The position numbers and the translations under genes are program-made. A DNA stretch of 33,772 nucleotides. Origin: Clostridia bacterium. Lineage in GTDB: Bacteria; Bacillota; Dehalobacteriia; Dehalobacteriales; Dehalobacteriaceae. The DNA is taken from NCBI GenBank assembly GCA_012838175.1, contig DUPU01000039.1, forward strand, positions 1 through 33,772, read 5' to 3'. Shown here piece by piece: positions 1 through 8,836 of the stretch (within the stretch, counting starts at the first letter, position 1; each line of letters opens with the position of its first letter). The notes beneath the pieces were generated by a model that was given only the letters and a program-made list of their open reading frames with translations, made no database searches and was not told the origin of the DNA.

Positions 1-105
1 ACCCTGGAGGCGGCGGAGAAAGATTACGGAGTGGTAATCAATCCGGATACCATGGAGATTGATGAAGAGGCTACCGCCAAGCTGCGCAGTAGACATCAGA
101 AATAA
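1..105 (+). CDS. Hydantoinase B / acetone carboxylase alpha-like protein, C-terminal fragment
   Basis: Only the last 34 codons are in the window, read in frame 1 and ending in TAA. The tail contains the stretches LEAAEKDYGVVI and EIDEEATAKLR. These match my recollection of the C-terminal signature of the HyuB family (N-methylhydantoinase B / acetophenone or acetone carboxylase subunits), in which an 'REAAxRDYGVV' segment is followed by 'D..ATA.LR'. Such proteins act in ATP-dependent hydrolysis or carboxylation with a HyuA partner, presumably encoded upstream outside the window. The gene is closed by a strong intrinsic terminator 25 bp downstream, so it is transcriptionally separate from the glycogen genes. 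The family call rests on a short tail only, and the substrate cannot be inferred. Confidence 0.6.
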   Translation, partial: TLEAAEKDYGVVINPDTMEIDEEATAKLRSRHQK

Positions 106-129
106 CTAAATTTAAATAGAAACTTATAG

Positions 130-178
130 AATCGCCAATCTTTACTGCAATTTTACGAAGAAGATTGGCGATTTTTTT
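130..178 (+). terminator. Intrinsic terminator after the hydantoinase-like gene
   Basis: A 13-bp perfect stem, AATCGCCAATCTT at 130-142 pairing with AAGATTGGCGATT at 161-173, is closed by an 18-nt loop and followed by a run of Ts. Confidence 0.85.
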
Positions 179-182
179 GTCT

Positions 183-210
183 TTTAATGAAAAAATATTC
201 GTACTAAAAT
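183..210 (+). promoter_or_regulatory. Weak candidate sigma-A promoter for the glycogen operon
   Basis: A TTTAAT hexamer (183-188) and a TAAAAT hexamer (205-210) are separated by 16 bp. They lie just downstream of the terminator and about 40 bp upstream of the likely GTG start of glgB. Both boxes are imperfect in an AT-rich background, so this is only a candidate. Confidence 0.25.
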
Positions 211-229
211 ATAACTAAAAAGTATAAAT

Positions 230-2170
230 TTGGAATATAGATTGGGTGATAATGTGAGTATTAAACCATTCTTAACTGAGGAAGAAATATATCTTTTTCA
301 TGAAGGTACGTTTTATCACGGTTATTTGAAATTCGGTGCTCATCCCTTGAAGGTGAATGAAATTGAGGGGGTTCACTTCGCTGTATGGGCGCCCCATGCT
401 CAAAGTGTTCAGTTAGTAGGGGATTTTAATAATTGGCATGGGGAAGCGCATGAGATGAGTAAGCGGGGAGAAAGCGGGATTTGGGTGCTTTTTGTTCCCC
501 ACCTGGCTGAAGGAGAAATTTATAAGTATAAAATCAGGTCCGCAGAGGGTGAAATCTTTTATAAGGCAGATCCCTGGGCTTTTTTTGCCCAATGTAGGCC
601 GCAAACGGCTTCCATTTTTTATAGCCTTTCCGGATATGTATGGAACGATCAGCAATGGATGCAGGAGCGAAGTAATAGGAAAGAGGAACAGCCTCTCAAC
701 ATCTATGAGGTGCATTTAGGGTCATGGAAAAGAAAGGACACGGGAGCTTTTTTAAATTATCGGGAATTAGCCGGTGAAATAATTCCATATGTTCAGAAGA
801 TGGGATTTACCCATATTGAGTTGCTGCCTGTTATGGAACATCCTTGGGACGGATCCTGGGGCTATCAGGTAAGCGGCTATTTTGCCGCTACCAGCAGGTA
901 CGGAACGCCCCATGACCTGATGTATTTTATTGACCGGTGCCATCAGGAGGGAATAGGAGTAATTTTAGACTGGGTGCCGGGACATTTTTGTAAAGACGCC
1001 CATGGTTTAGGGCGATTTGACGGCACCCCTCTTTTTGAGGGAGATGAACACGACCAATGGGGTACTTATAAGTTTGATTTTTCCTGTAAAGAAGTGTGGA
1101 GCTTTTTAATCAGTAATGCAGTGTTTTGGTGCGACCGGTTTCATGTAGACGGGCTTAGGGTAGACGGGGTAACCAGCATGCTGTTTATAAACTACGGAAA
1201 AGAAAATAATTTTTGGAAAACCAATATTAACGGAGGATATGAGGACCTGGATGTTATTGGTTTTCTGAGAAAATTAAATGAGGTCATACATCACTATTTT
1301 CCGGGAGTACTGATGATTGCAGAAGAATCCACCGATTGGCCGCTGGTAACTAAGCCGGCCTGTCAAGGGGGATTGGGCTTCGACTATAAATGGAATATGG
1401 GATGGATGAACGATACCTTAAATTATATAGAGACAATTTTTCATCATCGCCCGGACAGGCATAATTTACTTACTTTTTCTCTTCTTTATGCTTTTTCGGA
1501 GAATTTTATTTTGCCCTTTTCCCATGATGAAATGGTTCATGGGAAAAAATCTTTGGTGGAAAAAATGCCGGGGAATTATGATGAAAAGTTTGCGGGTCTT
1601 CGTCTTCTCCTGTGTTATCAGATGGCTCATCCGGGGAAAAAACTCCTTTTTATGGGAGGAGAGATTGCTCAATTTATTGAATGGCGCTATGACCAGGGCT
1701 TGGATTGGGTCTTGCTGGACTTTGAGATGCATAGAAAGTTTCAGAAATATGTACAAATTATAAATCATCTTTACTTAAAGAAAAATGCTCTTTGGGAAAT
1801 TGACACCGGATGGGAGGGTTTCCGGTGGCTGGATGCAGATAATAAAAAAGAAAGCATGCTAATTTTCCTCCGCCAGGGAAAAGAGGCCAAAAGCTTTATC
1901 CTCGTGGTGCTGAATTTTCAACCCAAAGCATACCGAGACTATCGGGTGGGAGTGCCTTTTTCCGGCAACTATCGGGAAATATTAAATACTGATGAGGAAA
2001 GCTTCGGGGGAGCAGGACAGGTTAACAAGAGGGTTTTGAAATCAGAAGAGTTATCTTGCCATGGACTTAAATTTTCCATTAAAATTTCTATCCCTCTTTT
2101 AGCCGGTATCATGATTGAAAGAATTGAGGAAAGGGGAAGGGAAGATGAAAGTGCTTTTTGCCGTTGCTGA
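230..2170 (+). CDS. glgB: 1,4-alpha-glucan branching enzyme (GH13)
   Basis: This enzyme introduces alpha-1,6 branches into glycogen by cutting and transferring alpha-1,4 chains in the cytoplasm. The protein has an N-terminal CBM48-like domain (FAVWAPHAQSVQLVGDFNNW) and a GH13 barrel with all four conserved regions: DWVPGHF near residue 247, GLRVDGV with the nucleophile Asp near 312, MIAEES with the acid/base Glu near 365, and LPFSHDEMVHGK near 430. The 646-residue length is normal for GlgB. The ORF-track start is TTG at 230 with no clear ribosome site. An in-frame GTG at 254, preceded by GGGTGAT, is an equally good or better start. The 3' end overlaps glgA by 26 bp, which indicates translational coupling. 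It is the first gene of a glycogen operon. Confidence 0.95.
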   Translation: MEYRLGDNVSIKPFLTEEEIYLFHEGTFYHGYLKFGAHPLKVNEIEGVHFAVWAPHAQSVQLVGDFNNWHGEAHEMSKRGESGIWVLFVPHLAEGEIYKYKIRSAEGEIFYKADPWAFFAQCRPQTASIFYSLSGYVWNDQQWMQERSNRKEEQPLNIYEVHLGSWKRKDTGAFLNYRELAGEIIPYVQKMGFTHIELLPVMEHPWDGSWGYQVSGYFAATSRYGTPHDLMYFIDRCHQEGIGVILDWVPGHFCKDAHGLGRFDGTPLFEGDEHDQWGTYKFDFSCKEVWSFLISNAVFWCDRFHVDGLRVDGVTSMLFINYGKENNFWKTNINGGYEDLDVIGFLRKLNEVIHHYFPGVLMIAEESTDWPLVTKPACQGGLGFDYKWNMGWMNDTLNYIETIFHHRPDRHNLLTFSLLYAFSENFILPFSHDEMVHGKKSLVEKMPGNYDEKFAGLRLLLCYQMAHPGKKLLFMGGEIAQFIEWRYDQGLDWVLLDFEMHRKFQKYVQIINHLYLKKNALWEIDTGWEGFRWLDADNKKESMLIFLRQGKEAKSFILVVLNFQPKAYRDYRVGVPFSGNYREILNTDEESFGGAGQVNKRVLKSEELSCHGLKFSIKISIPLLAGIMIERIEERGREDESAFCRC

Positions 2171-3578
2171 GGCGGACCCATTTGCCAAAACAGGAGGATT
2201 AGGGGACGTGGGAGGATCATTGCCCTTGGCCGTAAACCAAGGTGGTTGTTTGATGACGGTAATAATGCCTAAATACAAGAAAATTCCTGCATCCTTACAA
2301 GAATCAATGGTGCATATAGCTGATTTTACCGTTAATTTAGGCTGGAGGAAACAGGGTTCGGTTCTTTGGGCCACTGAGTATCAAGGGGTGTCCTACTATT
2401 TTATTGATAATGAATATTATTTTTATCGGGATGATATATATGGTTATGATGATGACAAGGAAAGATTTGCCTTCTTTTCCCAAGGGGTACTGGAAAGCAT
2501 TTTGTATTTAAAAGACGATAAACCTGATATACTTCATTGCAATGATTGGCATACCGCTCTTATCCCGGTAATGCTCCGGGAGCATTACCGGGATAATTCC
2601 TTCTATCGAGGGATAAAGACTTTGCTCACTGTCCATAATATCAAGCACCAAGGGATTTTTTCAAAAGAACTTTTAGGCGATTTATTGGGCATGAGGGAAG
2701 ATTCTTTGGGAGCAAGGAGTTTGAAATTTCAAAATGCCATAAACTTTTTCAAGGGCGGACTGCTTACAGCCGATGTAATCTCCACAGTCAGTCCAAGCTA
2801 TGCCCGGGAAATAATGCAACCTGAATACGGAGAGGGATTGGAAGATATTATTAAAAAAAGAAAGGACAGTTTATCCGGTATTCTAAATGGGATCGACTAC
2901 AATAAATATAACCCCTACACGGATCCGGCGTTAACAGCCCACTATCCTTCTCCCGGATGGAAGAAAAAGAATAAAGAGGAATTACAAAGATATTTAAAAT
3001 TGACGGTAGAAGAAGGGGTACCGCTTTTCGCTATCGTATCCCGCTTAGTAGACCAAAAGGGGCTTGACCTTTTGGAACCGATTATGGATGAGATTTTAAG
3101 CCTGGATCTTCAAATGGTGGTTTTAGGCACCGGGGAGAAAAAATATGAAGAGATGTTTCATCATTTTGCCTGTAAATACCCGTCTAAGTTGGCGGCCATG
3201 TTTATTTTTCATGAGGAATTGGCTCGTAAAATCTATGGGGGAGCAGATTTGCTGCTCATGCCCTCCTGTTTTGAACCCTGCGGCTTGGCTCAGATGATGG
3301 CTATGCGTTATGGGACCATACCTTTGGTTCGGGAGACAGGTGGCTTAAAGGACAGTATTATTCCTTTTGATCCCGATACCGGCTTTGGCAACGGTTTTAC
3401 CTTTAAGTCTTATAAACCTGAGGAGCTTTTGTCTGCAATGAAGAAAGCCGTAACAATTTACAGAGACCAAAAAGCATGGACTCATCTGCAGGAAAGAGCC
3501 ATGGAAACAGATTTTAGCTGGGCAAAATCTGCCCAAAAATATATAGACCTCTATCAGGATATAATGAGGAGAGAATAA
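2145..3578 (+). CDS. glgA: Glycogen (starch) synthase, GT5
   Basis: This enzyme transfers glucose from ADP-glucose to the non-reducing end of glycogen. The ATG at 2145 is chosen over the track's 2115 because the protein then begins MKVLFAVAEADPFAKTGGLGDV. This is the canonical GlgA N-terminus with the ADP-glucose-binding KTGGLGDV loop, and a GGAAGGGAAG ribosome site lies directly upstream inside the glgB tail. The C-terminal Rossmann lobe carries PSCFEPCGLAQ and the conserved TGGL motif (RETGGLKDS), as expected for GT-B synthases. The length of 477 residues is typical. No glgC/glgD (ADP-glucose pyrophosphorylase) is in this window, so the donor must be made from a gene elsewhere, or this operon is incomplete here. 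Confidence 0.95.
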   Translation: MKVLFAVAEADPFAKTGGLGDVGGSLPLAVNQGGCLMTVIMPKYKKIPASLQESMVHIADFTVNLGWRKQGSVLWATEYQGVSYYFIDNEYYFYRDDIYGYDDDKERFAFFSQGVLESILYLKDDKPDILHCNDWHTALIPVMLREHYRDNSFYRGIKTLLTVHNIKHQGIFSKELLGDLLGMREDSLGARSLKFQNAINFFKGGLLTADVISTVSPSYAREIMQPEYGEGLEDIIKKRKDSLSGILNGIDYNKYNPYTDPALTAHYPSPGWKKKNKEELQRYLKLTVEEGVPLFAIVSRLVDQKGLDLLEPIMDEILSLDLQMVVLGTGEKKYEEMFHHFACKYPSKLAAMFIFHEELARKIYGGADLLLMPSCFEPCGLAQMMAMRYGTIPLVRETGGLKDSIIPFDPDTGFGNGFTFKSYKPEELLSAMKKAVTIYRDQKAWTHLQERAMETDFSWAKSAQKYIDLYQDIMRRE

Positions 3579-3655
3579 GATATTATTATCTTAGATATTT
3601 TAATTATGAAGAGGTTTACCAATACTGAATTTAGGTGAGATGCTGGAGTATGCCA

Positions 3656-6600
3656 ATGATCAAGGTTTATCATAACTCTCATGATACTTACTATCGGAAT
3701 CCTTTCGGGGCGGTTCCTTTAGGTACTCCGATTAAATTGAAAGTAAAAGTCATCGCAGATATCCCGGTGCAAGATTGTGTGCTCCGCTTGTGGGAACAAG
3801 GCTGCAGAGAACGTCTAATAAATATGAATCTAATAAAGATAAAACAGCAAGGGGAAAAAATTTGGCAGCTCTTTGAAACTACGTATACTCCGCCGGAAGC
3901 GCCGGGTTTGGTTTGGTATTATTTTCGTATAAAAATAGATAATAGATTTTTTTTCTACGGAAATAATAGGGAAAACCTGGGGGGAGCAGGAGAATTAAAA
4001 CTGCATGAACCTCCTTCCTACCAGATTACGGTTTATAAACCCAGCCCTGTGCCTCGGTGGTTTAAGAATGGCGTAATGTACCAAATATTTGTGGATCGTT
4101 TTTGCAAAGGCGAGGATGAGGCCTTGACCCCTGGAGTAAAAGAGAGTATTGCCCGGGAAAAAGGGCTTCTCCATCTAAACTGGTATGATACACCCTTTTA
4201 TTTGAAAGATGACAAAGGGCGCATTAGGCGATGGACATTTTTTGGTGGAAATTTGGCCGGGGTAAGGGAGAAACTGGATTACCTTCAGGAGTTGGGTATC
4301 AGTATTATTTACTTTAATCCCATTTTCGAAGCTGTCAGCAATCATAAATATGATACGGCTGATTATTTAAAAATTGATGGGATGTTCGGGGATGAAAAAA
4401 TCTTCCGAGAGTTGATTCAGGAAGCAGGGGAAAGGGGAATTTACGTTATTTTAGACGGGGTATTCAGTCATACCGGGTGCGACAGCATTTATTTCAATCG
4501 ATGCGGTCGTTTTCCGGGAAAAGGGGCTTATCAGTCGCCGGACTCACCCTATGCCAAATGGTACACTTTTCTGGATGATTGTCAAACTTATGCCTGTTGG
4601 TGGGGGGTTGATGATTTGCCAAATGTGAATGAGATGGAGCCCTCTTACCGCGATTTTATCTACCGGGGAGAAAACAGCGTAATACGCCACTGGATGAAAA
4701 CCGGGGTTAAAGGCTGGCGCCTGGATGTGGCAGATGAGCTTCCCGATGATTTTATTAAAGAAATTCGGATATTTTTAAAGGCGGCAGATCCGGAAGCAGT
4801 ACTTATCGGAGAGGTGTGGGAGGATGCTTCCAATAAAATTAGTTATGGCAAGCTAAGGGAGTATCTTTGGGGAGAAGAATTAGATTCAACGATGAATTAT
4901 CCTTTAAGAAGCATTTTTTTAGATTTTATGCTGGAAAAAAAGGATGCTTTTGTGACTCATCGTCGAATAATGAGCCTCTACGAAAACTACCCCCGGGAAA
5001 ATTTTTATGCTGCCATGAATTTAATTGGCAGTCATGACCGGGAAAGAATTCTTACTTTATTGGGTGAGGCTCCTGATGCTGAAAAATTAACGGAAAGAGA
5101 AAAAGAGAAATTTCGTCTGGAAGGAACGGCCCGGAAATTAGGGATAAAGAGGCTGAAGCTATTGTCTTTAATGCAAATGACTTTTCCCGGAGTCCCTTGT
5201 ATCTATTATGGGGATGAAGCAGGGATGGAAGGATATGCTGACCCCTATAATAGAGGGACATATCCTTGGGGTTTCGAGGATCAGGAGCTTATTTCTTGGT
5301 ATAAAAGGATCATTCGCTTGCGCCGGGAATATGGGGTAATTCAAGAAGGTGAGTTTTCCTCTTTTTATCAAGGCAAAGATGTTTACGGTTATCGACTGAA
5401 AGGTATTTCGGAAGAAATTATGGTTATAATCAACAGGAATACTTCCCTGGGGAGGAAAGTCAAGGCTGACTTTCTCAGTGCCCGGGAAGAAAAAAGCCTG
5501 GTCTTGGATCTGTTAGAAGGGAAGGTTATAGAAGATAAAGATATTGGAATATGGAATATTCCCCCTTTGGGAGGGCGTGTGCTTTATCGGAAGAGCCTGG
5601 AAAATTACGATCCTGCTAAACGTCAAATGCCAAAAGGATGCGGGGTGCTTCTTCATGTAACATCATTGCCGTCTCCTTGGGGAGTAGGGGATTTGGGTGC
5701 AGAAGCTTACCGTTTTATTGATTTTTTAGCATCCACCGGTCAAAATATCTGGCAGGTGTTGCCTCTGGGTCCCCCCGGACTGGGTCATTCCCCTTATCAG
5801 AATTATTCTGCCTTTGCCGGTAATGATCTTTTGCTGGATATCGATCAATTGGTAAGGGAGGGGCTATTAAGCCAGGAAGAGGTAAACGAGGAATTGGGAT
5901 TAATACAAAAGAAGATTAGGAATCAGGAAAAGGCAGATTTTTATCTAGCGGAAAAAAGCAAGGTTGGGCTTTTTCGAAAAGCTTATCATCGGTTTAATAG
6001 ATTAATGGAAGCCGGCCGGAATAATAAAACAGAGTCGTCCTTTCTTTCCTGGGATAATTTTTTAAAATTTCAGGAAGAAAACAGGTTTTGGCTGGAAGAT
6101 TATTGCCTTTATGCCGCTTTGAAAAGATATTATGACTATGCTCCCTGGTATTTATGGGATAAAGATATTGCGGAAAGAAAAGAAGAAAGAATGGTTTATT
6201 ACCGGGAAAAACTCTCGGATGAGATAAGTTACCAGTGCTTTTTACAATATACATTTTTAACCCAATGGCTTAATTTGAAAAATTATGCCCATGGGAAAGG
6301 CATTCTGATAGTAGGGGATTTGCCCATTTATGTTTCATCCGACAGTGCAGATACCTGGGCAAACCGTGAATTATTCTTTTTAGACCCCAAGGGATATCCT
6401 TATAAAGTGGCCGGTGTTCCTCCGGATTACTTTTCAAAGACGGGACAACTCTGGGGAAACCCTATTTATCGTTGGGAAGAGGCAGCCAAAGACGGTTATC
6501 TTTGGTGGGTAAAGAGAGTTAAGTTCAGCTTAAAAATGTATGATTATCTTCGGTTGGACCATTTTCGGGGGTTTGAAGCATTTTGGGCTGTGCCCGGGGG

Positions 6601-7090
6601 TGAAGAAACTGCTGTTAACGGGGTTTGGTTAAAAGGACCGGGGAAGAGATTTTTTGAAACCCTCTTTAAGAATATAGGGGATTTGCCCTTTATTGCTGAA
6701 GATTTAGGCTTGATTACGCCTGAGGTGCGCAACCTTAAAAACCTTTTCGGTTTTCCCGGAATGAAGGTTTTTCAGTTTTCTCCCCAAATAACAGGTGCAG
6801 GAGATACAAATTTTGTATATTACACAGGAACCCACGACAACGATACTTTAGTCGGGTGGTGCCGGAAACAGCCTCAAAAATATGATTATAAGGTAATTAT
6901 GGAAGAAATATATCAAAGTAACGCAGCTTGGGTAATCGTTCCCATGCAGGATATTTTAGGACTGGACAGTGAAGCCCGCATGAACATCCCCGGTACCGTT
7001 TACGGTAACTGGGAGTGGCGGTTGGATAAATCCTTATTGACGGAAGAGGTTGGCAGGTGGCTTTCTGAAATGGCCCAGGCCAGACCCTAA
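3656..7090 (+). CDS. Fusion of a GH13 alpha-amylase/neopullulanase-like enzyme and 4-alpha-glucanotransferase (GH77, MalQ)
   Basis: This is a two-enzyme polypeptide of about 1144 residues for glycogen breakdown. Residues 1 to about 140 look like a CBM34-type N-domain. A GH13 barrel follows, starting YQIFVDRF, with DGVFSHTG, GWRLDVADEL (nucleophile Asp near 355), LIGEVWED (acid/base Glu) and GSHDRERI (transition-state Asp). At about residue 660 a complete MalQ begins (GVLLHVTSLPSPWGVGDLG, then GHSPYQ). It carries DHFRGFEAFW (nucleophile Asp), AEDLGLITPEV (acid/base Glu) and GTHDNDT. The track start is GTG at 3635. The ATG at 3656 has GGAG 7 bp upstream and is preferred. Predicted action is trimming or debranching of glycogen by the first half and disproportionation of the maltodextrins by the second. 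Similar fusions are known in Clostridia, often annotated as GlgX/4-alpha-glucanotransferase. Confidence 0.9.
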   Translation: MIKVYHNSHDTYYRNPFGAVPLGTPIKLKVKVIADIPVQDCVLRLWEQGCRERLINMNLIKIKQQGEKIWQLFETTYTPPEAPGLVWYYFRIKIDNRFFFYGNNRENLGGAGELKLHEPPSYQITVYKPSPVPRWFKNGVMYQIFVDRFCKGEDEALTPGVKESIAREKGLLHLNWYDTPFYLKDDKGRIRRWTFFGGNLAGVREKLDYLQELGISIIYFNPIFEAVSNHKYDTADYLKIDGMFGDEKIFRELIQEAGERGIYVILDGVFSHTGCDSIYFNRCGRFPGKGAYQSPDSPYAKWYTFLDDCQTYACWWGVDDLPNVNEMEPSYRDFIYRGENSVIRHWMKTGVKGWRLDVADELPDDFIKEIRIFLKAADPEAVLIGEVWEDASNKISYGKLREYLWGEELDSTMNYPLRSIFLDFMLEKKDAFVTHRRIMSLYENYPRENFYAAMNLIGSHDRERILTLLGEAPDAEKLTEREKEKFRLEGTARKLGIKRLKLLSLMQMTFPGVPCIYYGDEAGMEGYADPYNRGTYPWGFEDQELISWYKRIIRLRREYGVIQEGEFSSFYQGKDVYGYRLKGISEEIMVIINRNTSLGRKVKADFLSAREEKSLVLDLLEGKVIEDKDIGIWNIPPLGGRVLYRKSLENYDPAKRQMPKGCGVLLHVTSLPSPWGVGDLGAEAYRFIDFLASTGQNIWQVLPLGPPGLGHSPYQNYSAFAGNDLLLDIDQLVREGLLSQEEVNEELGLIQKKIRNQEKADFYLAEKSKVGLFRKAYHRFNRLMEAGRNNKTESSFLSWDNFLKFQEENRFWLEDYCLYAALKRYYDYAPWYLWDKDIAERKEERMVYYREKLSDEISYQCFLQYTFLTQWLNLKNYAHGKGILIVGDLPIYVSSDSADTWANRELFFLDPKGYPYKVAGVPPDYFSKTGQLWGNPIYRWEEAAKDGYLWWVKRVKFSLKMYDYLRLDHFRGFEAFWAVPGGEETAVNGVWLKGPGKRFFETLFKNIGDLPFIAEDLGLITPEVRNLKNLFGFPGMKVFQFSPQITGAGDTNFVYYTGTHDNDTLVGWCRKQPQKYDYKVIMEEIYQSNAAWVIVPMQDILGLDSEARMNIPGTVYGNWEWRLDKSLLTEEVGRWLSEMAQARP

Positions 7091-7118
7091 AATAAGCAGA
7101 TGTCCAGCCAAAACAAAA

Positions 7119-7170
7119 AAGGGAGTTGCTGCTCTTTGAACAATTCAGTTCCTTTGGCAACAACTCCCTT
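7119..7170 (-). terminator. Terminator between the convergent glycogen operon and GSI-beta gene
   Basis: AAGGGAGTTG (7119-7128) pairs with CAACTCCCTT (7161-7170). Read on the minus strand the stem is followed by a T-rich run (TTTTTTGTTTT), so it chiefly serves the minus-strand glutamine synthetase. On the plus strand the tail is weaker (ATAATTTTG), so it may also act for the glycogen operon. Confidence 0.75.
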
Positions 7171-7207
7171 ATAATTTTGTGTCCGGTTTAGGCGAGTTTA
7201 TCCAGTA

Positions 7208-8638
7208 CTATAGATCGTAGTAGAGAGCGAACTCCGCCGGATGGGGAATCTGATTAAACCATTTGACTTCTTCCCGTTTCTTTTCCAGCCAGATTTCTAT
7301 TAATCGTTGGGAAAAAACATTTCCCTTCAATAGAAATTCGTAATCCTTTTCCAAAGCGTTCAGAGCTTCTTCCAGGGATCTTGGCAGGGATTTTATTTTT
7401 GCCTGCTCTGCTTTGGGTAAATTATACAAATTGGTATCATAAGGACCAAATCCGAGGGCTTCCGGGTCCATTCCCTTTTCCACCCCGTCTAATCCTGCCA
7501 TTAAAATGGCTGAAAAGGCATAATATGGGTTGCAGGTTGCATCAGGGCAGCGGATTTCAAAACGTTTTTGATCCGGAGTTCGGGCATAATCCGGAATGCG
7601 AATGACAGCACTGCGATTGGCGGTAGCATAACAAATGCTTACCGGAGCTTCATAACCCGGTATCAATCGTTTATAGGAGTTTGTGCTGGGATTGGTAAAA
7701 GCTAAAAGAGCAGGGGCATGGGTCAATAACCCTCCGATAAAGCTAAGGGCGATCTTGCTCAATCCGGAATAACCGTTGGCATCATAAAACACCGGTTTTC
7801 CCCCTTTAAACAGGTGAATATGAACGTGCATGCCGCTTCCGGCCTCACCAAACAGGGGCTTTGGCATAAAAGTAACGGTTTTGCCATTATTAAAGGCATG
7901 GTTTTTAACGATATACTTAATAAGCATGGTTTTATCGGATAATTCCCGCAAAGGGCCGGATTCCACTTCAATTTCCGATTGTCCGGGGCCTCCTACCTCC
8001 GGATGATGGTATTTAATGGCTACCCCTCGTTCTTCCAACAGAAGGCACATTTCACTTCTCAAATCGTAAAGTACATCCATGGGAGGGGCGATATGATAGC
8101 CTCCTTTTAAAGGAACTTTATAACCCCGGTTTTGTTCATTATTAATAGGCGTATTCCATTCAGCTTGTTCCGCATCGATAACAAATCCGGTGGAATGGGG
8201 TTTAGTTTCATAACTGATATGATCAAAGACATAAAATTCAAATTCCGGGCCGATCCGCATTTCATCCGCAATGCCCGAGGATTTTAAATATTCTTCTGCA
8301 TTTGTAGCTACGTTCCGCGGATACTGTTCAAACCGACGGTGCGGGTTACCGATAATATATACATCCCCAATCATAGATAAGGTGGGGGTTTTGACAAAAG
8401 GATCTAAAAAAGCAGTGGAGATATCAGGGATAAATACCATGTCGCTTTTTTCTACCGGGGCGAAGCCGTAGTTGGAGCCGTCAAAGCCAATTCCCTGAGT
8501 CAGAGTTTGATCAGAAAATCGTTCAACGGGAATGCTTAAATGACGCCATCGGCCCCAAATATCGATCATTTTGAAATCAATGATTTGAATATGATTGCTG
8601 GTACAATAGTTTTTGACTTCATCAAGTGTTTTAAACAT
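7208..8638 (-). CDS. glnA: Glutamine synthetase, type I-beta-like
   Basis: This enzyme makes glutamine from glutamate, ammonia and ATP in the cytoplasm as a dodecamer. GS motifs are present: GFDGSNYGF, GPEFEFYVFD, GSGMHVHI, PGYEAPVSICYA and NRSAVIRIP. Two traits place it in the GSI-beta branch and apart from its neighbour. First, it has the roughly 25-residue insert between the EFEF strand and the KGGYHIAPPMD segment. Second, it has a C-terminus with TNLYNLP, where Tyr405 occupies the position of the adenylylated Tyr of enteric GlnA, ending HPAEFALYYDL. Length is 476 residues against 443 for the alpha type. The start ATG has GAGGGG upstream. It is transcribed divergently from the GSI-alpha gene. 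Whether an adenylyltransferase (glnE) exists to modify it cannot be seen here. The symbol glnA is shared with the other copy. Confidence 0.9.
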   Translation of the reverse strand: MFKTLDEVKNYCTSNHIQIIDFKMIDIWGRWRHLSIPVERFSDQTLTQGIGFDGSNYGFAPVEKSDMVFIPDISTAFLDPFVKTPTLSMIGDVYIIGNPHRRFEQYPRNVATNAEEYLKSSGIADEMRIGPEFEFYVFDHISYETKPHSTGFVIDAEQAEWNTPINNEQNRGYKVPLKGGYHIAPPMDVLYDLRSEMCLLLEERGVAIKYHHPEVGGPGQSEIEVESGPLRELSDKTMLIKYIVKNHAFNNGKTVTFMPKPLFGEAGSGMHVHIHLFKGGKPVFYDANGYSGLSKIALSFIGGLLTHAPALLAFTNPSTNSYKRLIPGYEAPVSICYATANRSAVIRIPDYARTPDQKRFEIRCPDATCNPYYAFSAILMAGLDGVEKGMDPEALGFGPYDTNLYNLPKAEQAKIKSLPRSLEEALNALEKDYEFLLKGNVFSQRLIEIWLEKKREEVKWFNQIPHPAEFALYYDL

Positions 8639-8730
8639 TGTAATCCCCTCTCTTGTTGAAAAAAGTTAACCTTAATATATTCTGCAAAATTAAATAATAT
8701 CCTCTAAAATTTTTCCTGCACTGCCAGAAT

Positions 8731-8759
8731 TATATACATAATGTTTTGAATTTCGACAA
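8731..8759 (-). promoter_or_regulatory. Candidate sigma-A promoter for the minus-strand glutamine synthetase
   Basis: On the minus strand, TTGTCG (8754-8759) is followed after 17 bp by TATATA (8731-8736). An overlapping TATAAT (8729-8734) lies at 19 bp. Predicted transcription begins about 85 bp upstream of the start codon. The -35 box overlaps the 0A box and interleaves with the divergent plus-strand promoter. Confidence 0.4.
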
Positions 8760-8773
8760 ATTTCTGGTATAAT
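8746..8773 (+). promoter_or_regulatory. Sigma-A promoter for the GSI-alpha glnA
   Basis: TTGAAT (8746-8751), a 16-bp spacer and a perfect TATAAT (8768-8773) preceded by TG one base earlier form an extended -10 element (TGGTATAAT). The start codon is about 60 bp downstream. This is the best promoter match in the glnA-glnA intergenic region. Confidence 0.7.
8752..8758 (-). promoter_or_regulatory. Exact Spo0A box (TGTCGAA) in the glnA-glnA control region
   Basis: The plus strand reads TTCGACA, the reverse complement of the 0A-box consensus TGTCGAA, inside the extended match TTTGTCGAAA. It lies in the spacer of the plus-strand glnA promoter and covers the -35 of the minus-strand promoter. Occupancy would be expected to block one or both. 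The motif is seen; binding is inferred. Confidence 0.5.
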
Positions 8774-8836
8774 GGGAGAAGTTATAATATTGCTAATTCT
8801 TTATAAATTAATTTATTTTTTGGGGGATGAGAGTTT

